Assembly: GCF_022170825.1 (NCBI RefSeq)
Contig: NZ_CP081878.1
Span: 1,762,001 to 1,826,000 of the forward strand
Length of the DNA: 64,000 bases
From: Exiguobacterium acetylicum
GTDB taxonomy: Bacteria; Bacillota; Bacilli; Exiguobacteriales; Exiguobacteriaceae
Reading direction: 5' to 3'
Shown here: piece by piece, positions 24,002 through 32,869 of the stretch
Position numbering within the stretch: position 1 is the first letter of the stretch
How the letters are laid out: every line of letters begins with the position of its first letter
Notes under the pieces: model-generated
Seen by the model: only the letters and a program-made list of their open reading frames with translations
What the model was told of the DNA's origin: nothing
Database searches by the model: none
Translations under genes and position numbers: made by a program

Positions 24002-26407
24002 GTGTCCGTGATGCACGGGGCTATCTTACTGCCCATATTGATCAGTCTTTTCATTCCGCTTCTAGCGAAACGCCTTCCGAATATTCATACCGGTTGGTTT
24101 GTACTTGTCGTACCTGTACTGCTCGTTTCGTATTTCAGCCGTTTTCTCCCTAGTACCATGTCGGGTGAGACGCTTACGGCACGCATGCCATGGATACCAT
24201 CGCTCGGGATCGATTTCGTCACGTATCTCGATGGACTTGGCTTGTTGTTCGCCTTGTTGATTACCGGAATTGGTGCACTCGTCGTTCTTTATTCCATTTT
24301 TTATCTGGATGCGAAAAAAGAGTCACTCGGAACGTTTTATGTGTATTTATTGATGTTCATGACAGCGATGCTTGGTGTCGTACTATCAGACAACATGGTC
24401 GTTCTCTATTTGTTCTGGGAATTGACATCAATCTCTTCTTTCTTATTGATTGCATACTGGTACGAGCGGGAACGTTCTCGCTACGGTGCTCAAAAATCGA
24501 TGTTGATCACCGTTTTTGGTGGATTAGCGATGCTTGGCGGAATCGCTATTCTCTCTACACTTAGTGGATCACTCAGTATTCGGGAAACGTATGCGTCGCT
24601 TGAATCGATTCAAGGAGAATCATTCTTTACGGTTGCACTTGTCTTATTCTTGTTAGCAGCATTTACGAAATCCGCACAGTTTCCATTCCACATCTGGTTA
24701 CCGGATGCGATGGAAGCGCCGACCCCTGTCAGCGCCTACTTGCACTCGGCAACGATGGTCAAGGCAGGCTTGTACCTCGTCGCTCGGTTCAGCCCGATTT
24801 TTGCGGATGAGTCGCTTTGGTTTTATCTCGTTTCTTCTGTCGGAATATTCACCTTATTCTGGGGCTCACTGAATGCAGTGAAACAACATGATTTAAAAGG
24901 TATTCTCGCCTACTCGACGATTTCTCAGCTTGGATTGATCATGTCCTTACTCGGACTCGGAGCAGCTGCCTTGCACGTCGACGCGTTAGACGATGGACTG
25001 TACACGATTGCGACAGTGGCTGCGATTTTCCACCTGATCAACCACGCGACGTTCAAAGGAAGCCTGTTCATGATGGCAGGAATCGTCGATCACGAGACCG
25101 GAACACGTGATATCCGGAAACTCGGTGGTCTTGCGCAACTGATGCCGATCTCGATGACGATTGCGATGATCGGGACTCTTTCGATGGCAGGGATTCCACC
25201 GTTCAATGGTTTCTTAAGTAAAGAGATGTTCTTGACAGGTGTTCTTCAAGTTTCAGAATCGGATTTGTTCCACTTGCCGTCGTACGGTTGGATCATTCCT
25301 GTACTCGCCGTCGTCGGAAGCATCTTTACGTTCGTCTACAGCATCTTGATCGTCCGGAGAACGTTCTTCGGTAAACGCCAAGACGACAAGTTACCGAAAA
25401 CACCACACGAGGCACCGATTGGCATGTTGATTCCACCACTCGTCCTTGTCTCGCTCGTCGTCATCATCGGACTCTTCCCGAACATATTGTCAGATACGTT
25501 GATTCGACCAGCAGTCGAAGCGATCCTGCCACAAGTCGTTGCTGCCGGCGGGAAGATTGATGTGCACATTTCAATGTGGCATGGATTTAACCCAGAATTT
25601 TTCCTAACGTTACTCATCTTTACAGTCGGGTTCATCTTGTACAAGACACTGCCACGTTGGCAATCACTTTATAACCGGATGCCACGCGCTGTCTCACTCA
25701 ACCATCAATATGATGCGCTGTTACGCCGTGGTGAACAGACATCGACTCGGATCCACGATGCGGTCATGACCGGTTATATGCGATCATACCTTGTCTATAT
25801 CTTCGGGTTCATCGTCATCTTGATTTTGACAGCATTATACGGATTTGATGCTTTCCGCTTCGCGGTTGATCCAATTAGCTCGATTGATGCTTACGAGATC
25901 ATTCTTGCACTCGTCCTTGTTTCGAGTGCCCTCTCGATTACCTTTGCACGCTCGCGTCTGACTTCAATCATCTTGCTTGGTGTAACAGGTTATACGGTCG
26001 CTCTGTTCTTCGTCTTGTTCCGGGCACCCGATCTTGCTTTGACACAACTCGTCATCGAGACAGTATCGGTCGCCTTATTCCTACTCGTTTTCTATCGTTT
26101 GCCGGAAATCAGTCGGAAAGAAGAACGCATTCCGTTTAAGCTCGGAAATGCTTTAATCTCAGCACTCGTCGGATTGACAGTGACGCTTGTCGCCCTTGCT
26201 TCGCTCAGTCAGCGTTCGTTTACTTCGATTGCCAAGTATTACATTGACAACGTTGCTGATCTTGCTGCTGGTGGGAATATGGTCAACGTCATTCTCGTCG
26301 ACTTCCGTGGCTTTGATACGTTGTTTGAGATTGCGGTTCTCGCACTTGCCGGAATCGGGATTTATACGATGATTAAATTCAGACGAACAGGAGGGGTGGA
26401 TAAATGA
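24002..26407 (+). CDS. mrpA: Mrp-type Na+/H+ antiporter subunit A
   Basis: MrpA is the largest subunit of the seven-part Mrp antiporter, which expels Na+ in exchange for H+ and supports alkali and salt tolerance. This 801-residue sequence, the same length as B. subtilis MrpA, has a NuoL-like part (MVVLYLFWELTSISSFLLI, with the conserved Glu, and QFPFHIWLPDAMEAPTPVS) and a C-terminal MbhD/DUF4040-like part (APDLALTQLVIETVSVALF). A GTG at 24002 is taken as the start: AAGGAGGG lies six bases upstream and the length then matches the family. The open frame extends further left without any homologous sequence. The stop overlaps the mrpB start. Confidence 0.95.
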   Translation: MSVMHGAILLPILISLFIPLLAKRLPNIHTGWFVLVVPVLLVSYFSRFLPSTMSGETLTARMPWIPSLGIDFVTYLDGLGLLFALLITGIGALVVLYSIFYLDAKKESLGTFYVYLLMFMTAMLGVVLSDNMVVLYLFWELTSISSFLLIAYWYERERSRYGAQKSMLITVFGGLAMLGGIAILSTLSGSLSIRETYASLESIQGESFFTVALVLFLLAAFTKSAQFPFHIWLPDAMEAPTPVSAYLHSATMVKAGLYLVARFSPIFADESLWFYLVSSVGIFTLFWGSLNAVKQHDLKGILAYSTISQLGLIMSLLGLGAAALHVDALDDGLYTIATVAAIFHLINHATFKGSLFMMAGIVDHETGTRDIRKLGGLAQLMPISMTIAMIGTLSMAGIPPFNGFLSKEMFLTGVLQVSESDLFHLPSYGWIIPVLAVVGSIFTFVYSILIVRRTFFGKRQDDKLPKTPHEAPIGMLIPPLVLVSLVVIIGLFPNILSDTLIRPAVEAILPQVVAAGGKIDVHISMWHGFNPEFFLTLLIFTVGFILYKTLPRWQSLYNRMPRAVSLNHQYDALLRRGEQTSTRIHDAVMTGYMRSYLVYIFGFIVILILTALYGFDAFRFAVDPISSIDAYEIILALVLVSSALSITFARSRLTSIILLGVTGYTVALFFVLFRAPDLALTQLVIETVSVALFLLVFYRLPEISRKEERIPFKLGNALISALVGLTVTLVALASLSQRSFTSIAKYYIDNVADLAAGGNMVNVILVDFRGFDTLFEIAVLALAGIGIYTMIKFRRTGGVDK

Positions 26408-26844
26408 AAAAGCAGGCAAAAAAGCATACGAATGATGTCATCTTAGAGTCCGCGACTTCCTTCATCACGTTCATCATCTTCCTGTTTGCTGTCTATTTGT
26501 TCTTTGCCGGACACTATACCCCAGGTGGCGGTTTCATTGGTGGTCTCGTAACAGCGTCTGCTCTCGTCTTGATCTTACTTGCATACGACATCAAGACGTT
26601 GCGCCGGATTTTACCGTTTGATTATAAATGGATCACGGCGCTTGGCATGTTGATTGCTGTACTGACGGCTTCAGGAGCGCTCGTGTTCAACGTACCGTTC
26701 TTCACGCATGCGCATGATTATTTTAATTTGCCGTTGTTCGGTAAGACATCGCTTCACACGGCGATGTTGTTCGACCTCGGTGTATACCTTGTCGTCGTTG
26801 GTGTGACGATGACGATTATTCAAACGATTGGGGAGAGTGATTAA
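26404..26844 (+). CDS. mrpB: Mrp antiporter subunit B
   Basis: The 146-residue protein has about four transmembrane segments and the MrpB core [20 protein letters not shown] (about residues 36-55). It is required for assembly and activity of the Mrp complex. Its ATG overlaps the mrpA stop by four bases (ATGA), and the next gene starts two bases after its stop, so translation is coupled along the operon. Confidence 0.95.
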   Translation: MKKQAKKHTNDVILESATSFITFIIFLFAVYLFFAGHYTPGGGFIGGLVTASALVLILLAYDIKTLRRILPFDYKWITALGMLIAVLTASGALVFNVPFFTHAHDYFNLPLFGKTSLHTAMLFDLGVYLVVVGVTMTIIQTIGESD

Positions 26845-26845
26845 T

Positions 26846-27187
26846 ATGGAAATCATCATGGCGATTGCCGCAGGCATCCTGACGATGTGTGCCATTTATC
26901 TCATTCTTTCGAAAAGCATTCTTCGGATTATCATCGGAACGGGATTACTCAGTCACGCTGCTCACCTACTCGTCATGACGATGGGTGGATTAAAACGAGG
27001 CGCAGCTCCGGTTTTAAAGGATGGCGTGACTTCCTATACGGACCCATTACCACAAGCACTCGTCTTGACTGCCATCGTCATCAGCTTTGGTGTCACCGCC
27101 TTTTTCTTGGTACTTGCGTATCGCGCGTATCAAGAGCTTGGAACCGATAATATCGAAGAGATGAAAGGAACCGATTCGAATGATTAA
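26846..27187 (+). CDS. mrpC: Mrp antiporter subunit C
   Basis: The 113-residue, three-helix protein is NuoK-like, with [15 protein letters not shown] and [20 protein letters not shown] (residues about 72-91) as family signatures. The start at 26846 gives exactly the length of B. subtilis MrpC; GGGGAGAGTG in the end of mrpB provides the ribosome binding site. It overlaps mrpD by eight bases. Confidence 0.95.
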   Translation: MEIIMAIAAGILTMCAIYLILSKSILRIIIGTGLLSHAAHLLVMTMGGLKRGAAPVLKDGVTSYTDPLPQALVLTAIVISFGVTAFFLVLAYRAYQELGTDNIEEMKGTDSND

Positions 27188-28667
27188 CTTACCGCTATTA
27201 CCGATCATCATCCCTTTGTTGACGGGTGTCATTTTAATGTTTTTCCCGCGACACCTCAAAGGACAACGAATCGTTTCCGTCTTTTCGACGATTTTGACTG
27301 TCTGCGCATCCATCTACCTCGTTCTGACTGTCCGCTCGAATGGCATTTTGACCGTCACACTAGGTAGCTGGCCGGCACCTTTTGGTATCACGCTCGTCTC
27401 TGACATGTTGTCTGCTTTACTCGTCACGACGACGAGCATACTTGTCCTAAGTATCATCTGGTATGCGATCGTCTATTTGAGCGATGCTTATCAACGGTAT
27501 TACTATTTCATTGCCGTTCAATTCCTGCTCGTTGGTGTCAACGGTGCCTTTACGACGGGTGATATCTTTAACATGTTCGTCTTCTTCGAAGTCTTCCTGA
27601 TTTCGTCGTATGTCTTGATCGTTCTCGGCGGGAAGCCGGCACAATTACGAGAATCACTCAAGTATCTCTTGATTAACGTCATCTCGTCCGCCTTGTTCGT
27701 CATGACGGTTGCCTTCTTGTACGGGATCATCGGTTCGCTTAGCATGGCGGATATCAGCCAGAAGATCACAGAGGTCGGGCAACCAGCGATTCTAAACGTC
27801 ATCGCCTTGTTATTCCTGATCGTTTTCGGGTTAAAAGGTGCGATTTTCCCACTCTACTTCTGGTTACCAGGATCTTATCAAGTACCACCGACACCTGTTC
27901 TTGCTCTGTTCGGTGCCTTGTTGACGAAGGTCGGGGTGTACGGGATTTTACGGACGTATAGTTTGTTCTTCTCAAACGAGATTGGAACGATTCATCAAAT
28001 CTTAAGTGTCCTTGCTCTGAGTACAATCATCATCGGGGTGATTGGTGCGCTCGCGACGCGAGATGCGAAACAAATCATCATCTACAACATCATCGTTGCG
28101 GTTGGAGTCATCTTGTATGGAGTTTCCCTCATGACGCCGCAAGCACTAGAAGGAGCGATTTTCTATCTTCTTCACGATATGGTGATCAAGGCCGCGTTGT
28201 TCTTACTCGTCGGAATCATGGTCGGAATTGCCGGTTCGAGTAAACTAAAGGATATGGGTGGTATGATCAAAGCCTATCCTGTACTAGGTTGGACATTCTT
28301 CATCGCAGCGTTATCACTCGCCGGGATTCCACCGCTCAGTGGGTTCATCGGCAAGTTCCTAATTGTTCGTGGTGGCATTGAAGACGGTGAGTTGATTGGA
28401 CCGATCATCGTTTTATTATCGAGTCTGCTCGTCTTGTATTCCGTCGTCCAATTGTTCATGCGCGCCTTTTGGGGGACACCAAAGACGTACTCAGGTGAGA
28501 AGCAAGCGCTTGTTCCACGGCTGCTTGCTCCTACGATCGCCTTAGTTGCACTTAGCGTCCTCTATGGCGTAGGTGCTGAGGCAATGCGTCCACTCATTCA
28601 ACAAGCCGTTGAACCGTTAACGAATCCAACGCTCTACATCGATGCCGTACTCAAAGGAGGTCGTTAA
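27180..28667 (+). CDS. mrpD: Mrp antiporter subunit D
   Basis: MrpD is a NuoN/NuoM-like proton channel subunit and with MrpA forms the ion-translocating core. The 495-residue sequence has many transmembrane helices, the conserved Glu in [20 protein letters not shown], and the Lys-bearing [18 protein letters not shown] and [14 protein letters not shown] segments. Length equals that of homologues. It is embedded in the operon, overlapping mrpC by eight bases and followed by mrpE after three. Confidence 0.95.
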   Translation: MINLPLLPIIIPLLTGVILMFFPRHLKGQRIVSVFSTILTVCASIYLVLTVRSNGILTVTLGSWPAPFGITLVSDMLSALLVTTTSILVLSIIWYAIVYLSDAYQRYYYFIAVQFLLVGVNGAFTTGDIFNMFVFFEVFLISSYVLIVLGGKPAQLRESLKYLLINVISSALFVMTVAFLYGIIGSLSMADISQKITEVGQPAILNVIALLFLIVFGLKGAIFPLYFWLPGSYQVPPTPVLALFGALLTKVGVYGILRTYSLFFSNEIGTIHQILSVLALSTIIIGVIGALATRDAKQIIIYNIIVAVGVILYGVSLMTPQALEGAIFYLLHDMVIKAALFLLVGIMVGIAGSSKLKDMGGMIKAYPVLGWTFFIAALSLAGIPPLSGFIGKFLIVRGGIEDGELIGPIIVLLSSLLVLYSVVQLFMRAFWGTPKTYSGEKQALVPRLLAPTIALVALSVLYGVGAEAMRPLIQQAVEPLTNPTLYIDAVLKGGR

Positions 28668-28670
28668 TTC

Positions 28671-29147
28671 ATGGCATTTCAAGTCTTGCTCAACTTATTT
28701 CTTGCATTCTTGTGGATGTTTCTCTCAAACAATTTCTCGGCCTCCGGTTTCGTCATCGGCTATGCACTAGGTCTGATTGCGATGTTCGCTTTCCGCCGCG
28801 GCTTTAAAGGTCGTTTTTATCTCGGACCCGTCATCGCACTCGTCTTGTTGTTTTTCCGCTTTCTCTACGAACTGGTCGTCGCGAACATCGATGTTCTAAA
28901 AATCATCTTAAAGCCGAAGTTAGATATTCAGCCTGGTATCTTCGCCTATGAGACGGAACTCGATCAACCGTGGCAAATCACGTTGCTATCGATGCTGATC
29001 ACACTGACTCCCGGGACACTCGTCGTCGATATCTCAGACGATAATAAAACACTCTATATTCATGCACTCCATATGCCAGAAGTCGATGAAGCGGTCGCAT
29101 CGATTCGTGACAGCTTCGAGAAAGCCATTCTGGAGGTGAGTCGGTAA
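28671..29147 (+). CDS. mrpE: Mrp antiporter subunit E
   Basis: The 158-residue protein has two or three N-terminal membrane segments and a cytosolic C-terminal domain with LLSMLITLTPGTLVVDISDD (residues about 104-123), the typical MrpE signature. A GGAGGT site precedes its ATG. The stop overlaps the mrpF ATG by one base. Confidence 0.95.
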   Translation: MAFQVLLNLFLAFLWMFLSNNFSASGFVIGYALGLIAMFAFRRGFKGRFYLGPVIALVLLFFRFLYELVVANIDVLKIILKPKLDIQPGIFAYETELDQPWQITLLSMLITLTPGTLVVDISDDNKTLYIHALHMPEVDEAVASIRDSFEKAILEVSR

Positions 29148-29431
29148 TGTTTGATATCTTAATCTATATTGCACTCGGAGGCGTCTTCCTCTCGATGCTC
29201 GGTCTATTTTATCGGGTCATCAAAGGACCGAGTGTCGCGGATCGGGTCATCGCCCTTGATTCAATCGGTATCAGTTTGATTTCAATCGTTGGTCTGGTCT
29301 CAATCATCTTACGAACGAGTGACTATCTAGAAGTTATCCTCTTAATCGGGATTCTTGCCTTTATCGGTACCGTTGCCTTTTCGAAATATATCGAGAAAGG
29401 AGAGATCATCGAACGTGATCGCAATCAATGA
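29147..29431 (+). CDS. mrpF: Mrp antiporter subunit F
   Basis: The 94-residue, three-helix protein carries KGPSVADRVIALDSIGI (residues about 26-42), the MrpF signature. Family length is normal. Its stop lies beyond the mrpG start, so the two overlap by 17 bases. Confidence 0.95.
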   Translation: MFDILIYIALGGVFLSMLGLFYRVIKGPSVADRVIALDSIGISLISIVGLVSIILRTSDYLEVILLIGILAFIGTVAFSKYIEKGEIIERDRNQ

Positions 29432-29789
29432 ATTGATCGTCGCGATCTTCGCCTTGCTTGGGATGGGATTTAGTCTCGTTACCGCGCTCGGTCTGATTCG
29501 CTTACCCGATCTTTATACCCGTGCTCATGCAGCCTCTAAAAGTGCGACATTAGGTGTGATGTCGATCTTGATCGGCGTCATCATCTACTTCGTCACGGAA
29601 GATGGATTTTTCTCTTCTCGTGTCCTACTCGGTATTTTATTCGTACTGATCACGGCACCGATCGGTGGTCATTTAATCGCTCGTGCCGCATATTACAGCA
29701 ATGTCCCCTTATGGAAATCATCCGTGCGTGACGATTTATCTAAGAATAAAGAACATGTAGAACCGAAAAAACGCCAAGATGACGTATGA
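29415..29789 (+). CDS. mrpG: Mrp antiporter subunit G
   Basis: The 124-residue protein has three helices and the MrpG signature LGLIRLPDLYTRAHAASKSA (residues about 27-46). A GTG at 29415 is taken as the start because the length then equals B. subtilis MrpG, and AAAGGAGAG lies just upstream inside mrpF. It is the last gene of a complete mrpABCDEFG operon and is followed by a strong terminator. Confidence 0.93.
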   Translation: MIAINELIVAIFALLGMGFSLVTALGLIRLPDLYTRAHAASKSATLGVMSILIGVIIYFVTEDGFFSSRVLLGILFVLITAPIGGHLIARAAYYSNVPLWKSSVRDDLSKNKEHVEPKKRQDDV

Positions 29790-29802
29790 GTAGGTCGATA
29801 TG

Positions 29803-29842
29803 ACAAAACCCTCGCTTCCATTTACGGAAACGAGGGTTTTTG
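29803..29842. terminator. Bidirectional terminator of mrp and nsrR
   Basis: AAAACCCTCG pairs with CGAGGGTTTT around a 16-base loop, with T-runs in both directions, between converging mrpG and nsrR. Confidence 0.9.
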
Positions 29843-29843
29843 A

Positions 29844-30287
29844 TTAAGAACGCTGTAAAGAGGAAGCAGCAAATAAGAGTGCTAATTCATCGCGATTATC
29901 TAGCAATTCTTCTAATGTATGTTGTTCCAGTTCACGAATGAAAGCTCGCAGCGCTCGACCGAGCACGCCTTTAAGACGACACCCTGGTTCGATGACACAA
30001 TGACCGTTGCTCCCGAAACATTCAACGATATCCATCGGTTCCATTTCACGAACGACCTTCCCAATGTTAATGTCCTGTGGATCACGAATCAAACGAAGTC
30101 CCCCTGAGCGACCTCTCGTGGATTCGACATATCCAAGTTTCGCTAACTGTTGTGTCACTTTCATTAAATGGTTGGATGAGATGTCATAATGCTTTGCAAT
30201 CTGTGGCATTGGTGTGATGACATCCCGGTGCACACCGAGATACATCAACACACGTAAACCATAATCCGTATACTGTGTAATTCTCAC
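29844..30287 (-). CDS. nsrR: Rrf2-family nitric oxide-sensing repressor NsrR
   Basis: NsrR is an iron-sulfur repressor that loses DNA binding on exposure to nitric oxide. The 147-residue sequence matches Rrf2 proteins: a winged helix (RITQYTDYGLRVLMYLG, then ISSNHLMKVTQQLAKLGYVE) and three cluster cysteines in VECFGSNGHCVIEPGCRLKG. INIGKVVREMEPMDIVECF is close to B. subtilis NsrR. The start is set at a GTG (30287) with GGAGTG six bases upstream, giving the family length; the open frame extends eight codons further. Known targets such as hmp are not in the window. Confidence 0.9.
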   Translation of the reverse strand: MRITQYTDYGLRVLMYLGVHRDVITPMPQIAKHYDISSNHLMKVTQQLAKLGYVESTRGRSGGLRLIRDPQDINIGKVVREMEPMDIVECFGSNGHCVIEPGCRLKGVLGRALRAFIRELEQHTLEELLDNRDELALLFAASSLQRS

Positions 30288-30455
30288 GATCTTCACTCCA
30301 TTCCTTCCCAAAACTGTACTGTTATCGTAACATGAAACACTCTAACGACCACATAGTTTTGTCTCACTATTCATCTCACAATTCGAATTATTTATCATGC
30401 TCTACACAGATTACGTAAGGAAGGAAATATTGGATTTAAAATACGAGATTTCATC

Positions 30456-30504
30456 AAAAAAGAGCGATTCCTTATTTCGCCATCGAAACGAGGAATCACT
30501 CTTT
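30456..30504 (-). terminator. Terminator of the glpQ-like gene
   Basis: AAAGAGCGATTCCT pairs with AGGAATCACTCTTT (one mismatch) and is followed by T on the minus strand, just after the stop. Confidence 0.85.
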
Positions 30505-30507
30505 AAA

Positions 30508-31413
30508 TTATTTTGATGGCTTTTTAGACAACTCTTTCACGACTGCATTTAAACGATCCGCATAGTTCGTAAAGACACCTGTGACACCATAGTCGAGCAT
30601 ACGAGCCATATCGACTTTTTCATTTACTGTATACGGATGCAACAACAAGCCCTGTTGACGAATTGTTTTAACATTTTCACGTGTCAACGCTTTATAAGAA
30701 GGACCGACACCAACTGCATACTTACGGATCTTCTTTAATTTTGTATTAGTTAAGGAAGACACATCCTTTGCTTCCATCAGTTGAATCAACGGAACTTTTG
30801 AATCGATGGCTCTGACTTTTTGCAAACTTTCTGCACTAAACGATTGAATCAAGACTTGTCCTGGCTTGACCTTGTTACTCGACAATCCATTTCGCTTCAA
30901 TAAATCGAGTAATTTCTTTTCCATTCCAGGATACACTTCAGGTGATTTCGTCTCAATATAATAGTTGGCATGCTTTCCATATTTATTAACAATCTCTTGG
31001 AGTGTCGGTACTTTTAATCCCACATATGATTTTTTAGCGAGTGTTGGATTTGCTTCATTAAACCAACTACCAGCATCAAGTTTCTTGATTTCAGCTAAGG
31101 TCTTCTCTTTGACGGCACCCGTTCCGTTTGTCGTCCGGTCGACGGTTTCGTCATGCATCGCAATCAACTGACCATCTTTCGTCATCTGTAGATCAATTTC
31201 GATGTAATCCGCTTTGAATTTCTTATGTCCCATCTCGTAAGCTGGCATCGTATGCTCTGGAGCATATCCTGAAGCACCACGGTGTGCAACGTTAATGATC
31301 CGATTTGGATCGAGTAACGATTTTTCTTTCGATTTCGCTCCAACCTCTTCAGTTGGTAATCCCGTACTCAGTAGTGCTCCTGCTACCATCGTCAATCCAA
31401 GTTGTTTCAACAT
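30508..31413 (-). CDS. glpQ: Secreted glycerophosphodiester phosphodiesterase
   Basis: GlpQ hydrolyses glycerophosphodiesters, and in Bacillus also teichoic acid glycerol phosphate units, to glycerol 3-phosphate outside the cell. This 301-residue protein has a signal peptide-like N-terminus (LKQLGLTMVAGALLSTGLP), then the GDPD core: VAHRGASGYAPEHTMPAYE with the catalytic His, YIEIDLQMTKDGQLIAMHDE with the metal-binding acidic residues and second His, and YYIETKSPEVYPGM. The start at 31413 follows AAGGGGG by eight bases. It is monocistronic; glpT is not adjacent. Related secreted GDPDs with other substrates are possible. Confidence 0.88.
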   Translation of the reverse strand: MLKQLGLTMVAGALLSTGLPTEEVGAKSKEKSLLDPNRIINVAHRGASGYAPEHTMPAYEMGHKKFKADYIEIDLQMTKDGQLIAMHDETVDRTTNGTGAVKEKTLAEIKKLDAGSWFNEANPTLAKKSYVGLKVPTLQEIVNKYGKHANYYIETKSPEVYPGMEKKLLDLLKRNGLSSNKVKPGQVLIQSFSAESLQKVRAIDSKVPLIQLMEAKDVSSLTNTKLKKIRKYAVGVGPSYKALTRENVKTIRQQGLLLHPYTVNEKVDMARMLDYGVTGVFTNYADRLNAVVKELSKKPSK

Positions 31414-31532
31414 TATCAATTCCCCCTTGAAATATTCTTACAACATTTATCCTAAGTTATATGTATGAAGCTGATATAGAGAAGATGTAAACGTCGTTTC
31501 GTGATTTGATGACAAAGCGATATTACATCATT

Positions 31533-31562
31533 AAAAAAAGACCCGTGACTAAACGGGTCTCT
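31533..31562 (-). terminator. Terminator of odhAB
   Basis: The stem GACCCGT/ACGGGTC is followed by a T-run on the minus strand, 15 bases after the odhB stop. Confidence 0.88.
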
Positions 31563-31577
31563 TCTGATTGATTATGC

Positions 31578-32834
31578 TTACGCTTCGAAAATCAATGATT
31601 CTGGATCTTCGAGTAGGTCTTTAATGTGCTTCAGGAATGTAACGGCTTCTTTTCCATCTACGATTCGGTGATCATATGACAGTGCCACGTACATCATCGG
31701 ACGGTTTTCCATGCGTTCTGCATCAATTGCAACAGGGCGCAAGTTGATCGCATGCATACCGAGAATTGCGACTTGTGGACCGTTTAAGATTGGCGTCGAC
31801 ATGAGTGAACCGAACGTACCACCATTCGTAATCGTGAATGTACCACCCGTCAAATCAGACAGACCGAGTTTATTGTCACGTGCTTTGACAGCTAATTGAA
31901 TGATATCTTTTTCAATCTCAGCGAAGTTCTTCTTGTCCGCATCACGAACGACAGGAACGACGAGACCATCTGGTGCTGAAACGGCAATTCCGATATCGTA
32001 GAATTTTTTCAGGACGATTTCATCACCTTGAATCTCAGCATTCAAGTATGGCATTTTTTTAAGTGCTGCCACTGCTGCTTTCGTAAAGAAGGACATGAAG
32101 CCAAGTTTAACTTCATTTTCTTTAACGAACTTTTCTTGACGACGTTTACGGAGTGCCATGACAGCAGACATATCGATTTCATTGAATGTCGTCAACATTG
32201 CTGCCGTTTGTTGGACTTCGACAAGGCGATTCGCGATCGTCTTCCGGCGACGTGACATCTTGATTCGCTCTTCTGGTTTACCAGGAGCTGCTGCTGGAGA
32301 TGGTGTCGGTGTTGCAGCAGGTTTAGGAGCCGGTTTTGCTTGTTCACGTGGTGCTACTTCGAACGTCGCGACGTCTTGGACGCGAATCCGACCGAGCGGA
32401 TCTTGCGTCGCAACTTGTGCTAAATCGATTCCTTTTTCACGCGCCAATTTACGGGCAGCTGGTGAAGCAATCGGGCGATCCGCAACAGATGTACTTTCCG
32501 TCGCTGCTGCAGCAACGGGTTGTTCCGCTTTTTCTTCTGCCTTTGCCGTTTCTTTTGGTTTTTCTTGTGCTGTTTCCGTTGCAGCCGGTTTTGGAGCTTC
32601 GCCACCAGCAGAGATGACAGCAATCGTTTCCCCAACGCGGACTGTATCTCCCTCAGCAGCCATCACTTCCGTCAACGTACCAGCCTCATCTGACGGTACT
32701 TCGATGTTAACCTTATCTGTCTCAAGCTCAACGATGGCTTCCCCTTTTTCAACGTGATCACCTGGTTGTTTTAACCAAGACGCCACCGTTCCTTCTGTAA
32801 TTGATTCGGCAAGTTCTGGTACTTTGATTTCCAT
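31578..32834 (-). CDS. odhB: Dihydrolipoyllysine succinyltransferase, E2 of 2-oxoglutarate dehydrogenase
   Basis: E2 of the 2-oxoglutarate dehydrogenase complex transfers succinyl groups to CoA in the TCA cycle. The 418-residue protein has a lipoyl domain with the modified lysine in [13 protein letters not shown] (about residue 43), an Ala/Pro/Glu-rich linker, an E1/E3-binding domain ([16 protein letters not shown], about 123-138), a second Pro/Ala linker, and the catalytic domain ending with [14 protein letters not shown] (active-site His). GGGGGAG lies six bases before the ATG. It follows odhA after 35 bases in the same operon. Confidence 0.95.
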   Translation of the reverse strand: MEIKVPELAESITEGTVASWLKQPGDHVEKGEAIVELETDKVNIEVPSDEAGTLTEVMAAEGDTVRVGETIAVISAGGEAPKPAATETAQEKPKETAKAEEKAEQPVAAAATESTSVADRPIASPAARKLAREKGIDLAQVATQDPLGRIRVQDVATFEVAPREQAKPAPKPAATPTPSPAAAPGKPEERIKMSRRRKTIANRLVEVQQTAAMLTTFNEIDMSAVMALRKRRQEKFVKENEVKLGFMSFFTKAAVAALKKMPYLNAEIQGDEIVLKKFYDIGIAVSAPDGLVVPVVRDADKKNFAEIEKDIIQLAVKARDNKLGLSDLTGGTFTITNGGTFGSLMSTPILNGPQVAILGMHAINLRPVAIDAERMENRPMMYVALSYDHRIVDGKEAVTFLKHIKDLLEDPESLIFEA

Positions 32835-32869
32835 CGTTTTCTCCCCCTATGACTCGATTCTATCTTAAG

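Noticed and set aside
30288-30455. NsrR self-regulation site
   Set aside because: An AT-rich stretch loosely resembles an NsrR site, but the match is too weak to claim.
32158-32757. Long plus-strand open frame opposite odhB
   Set aside because: It is a shadow of the Ala/Pro/Glu-rich linker of odhB, with low-complexity sequence and no ribosome binding site.
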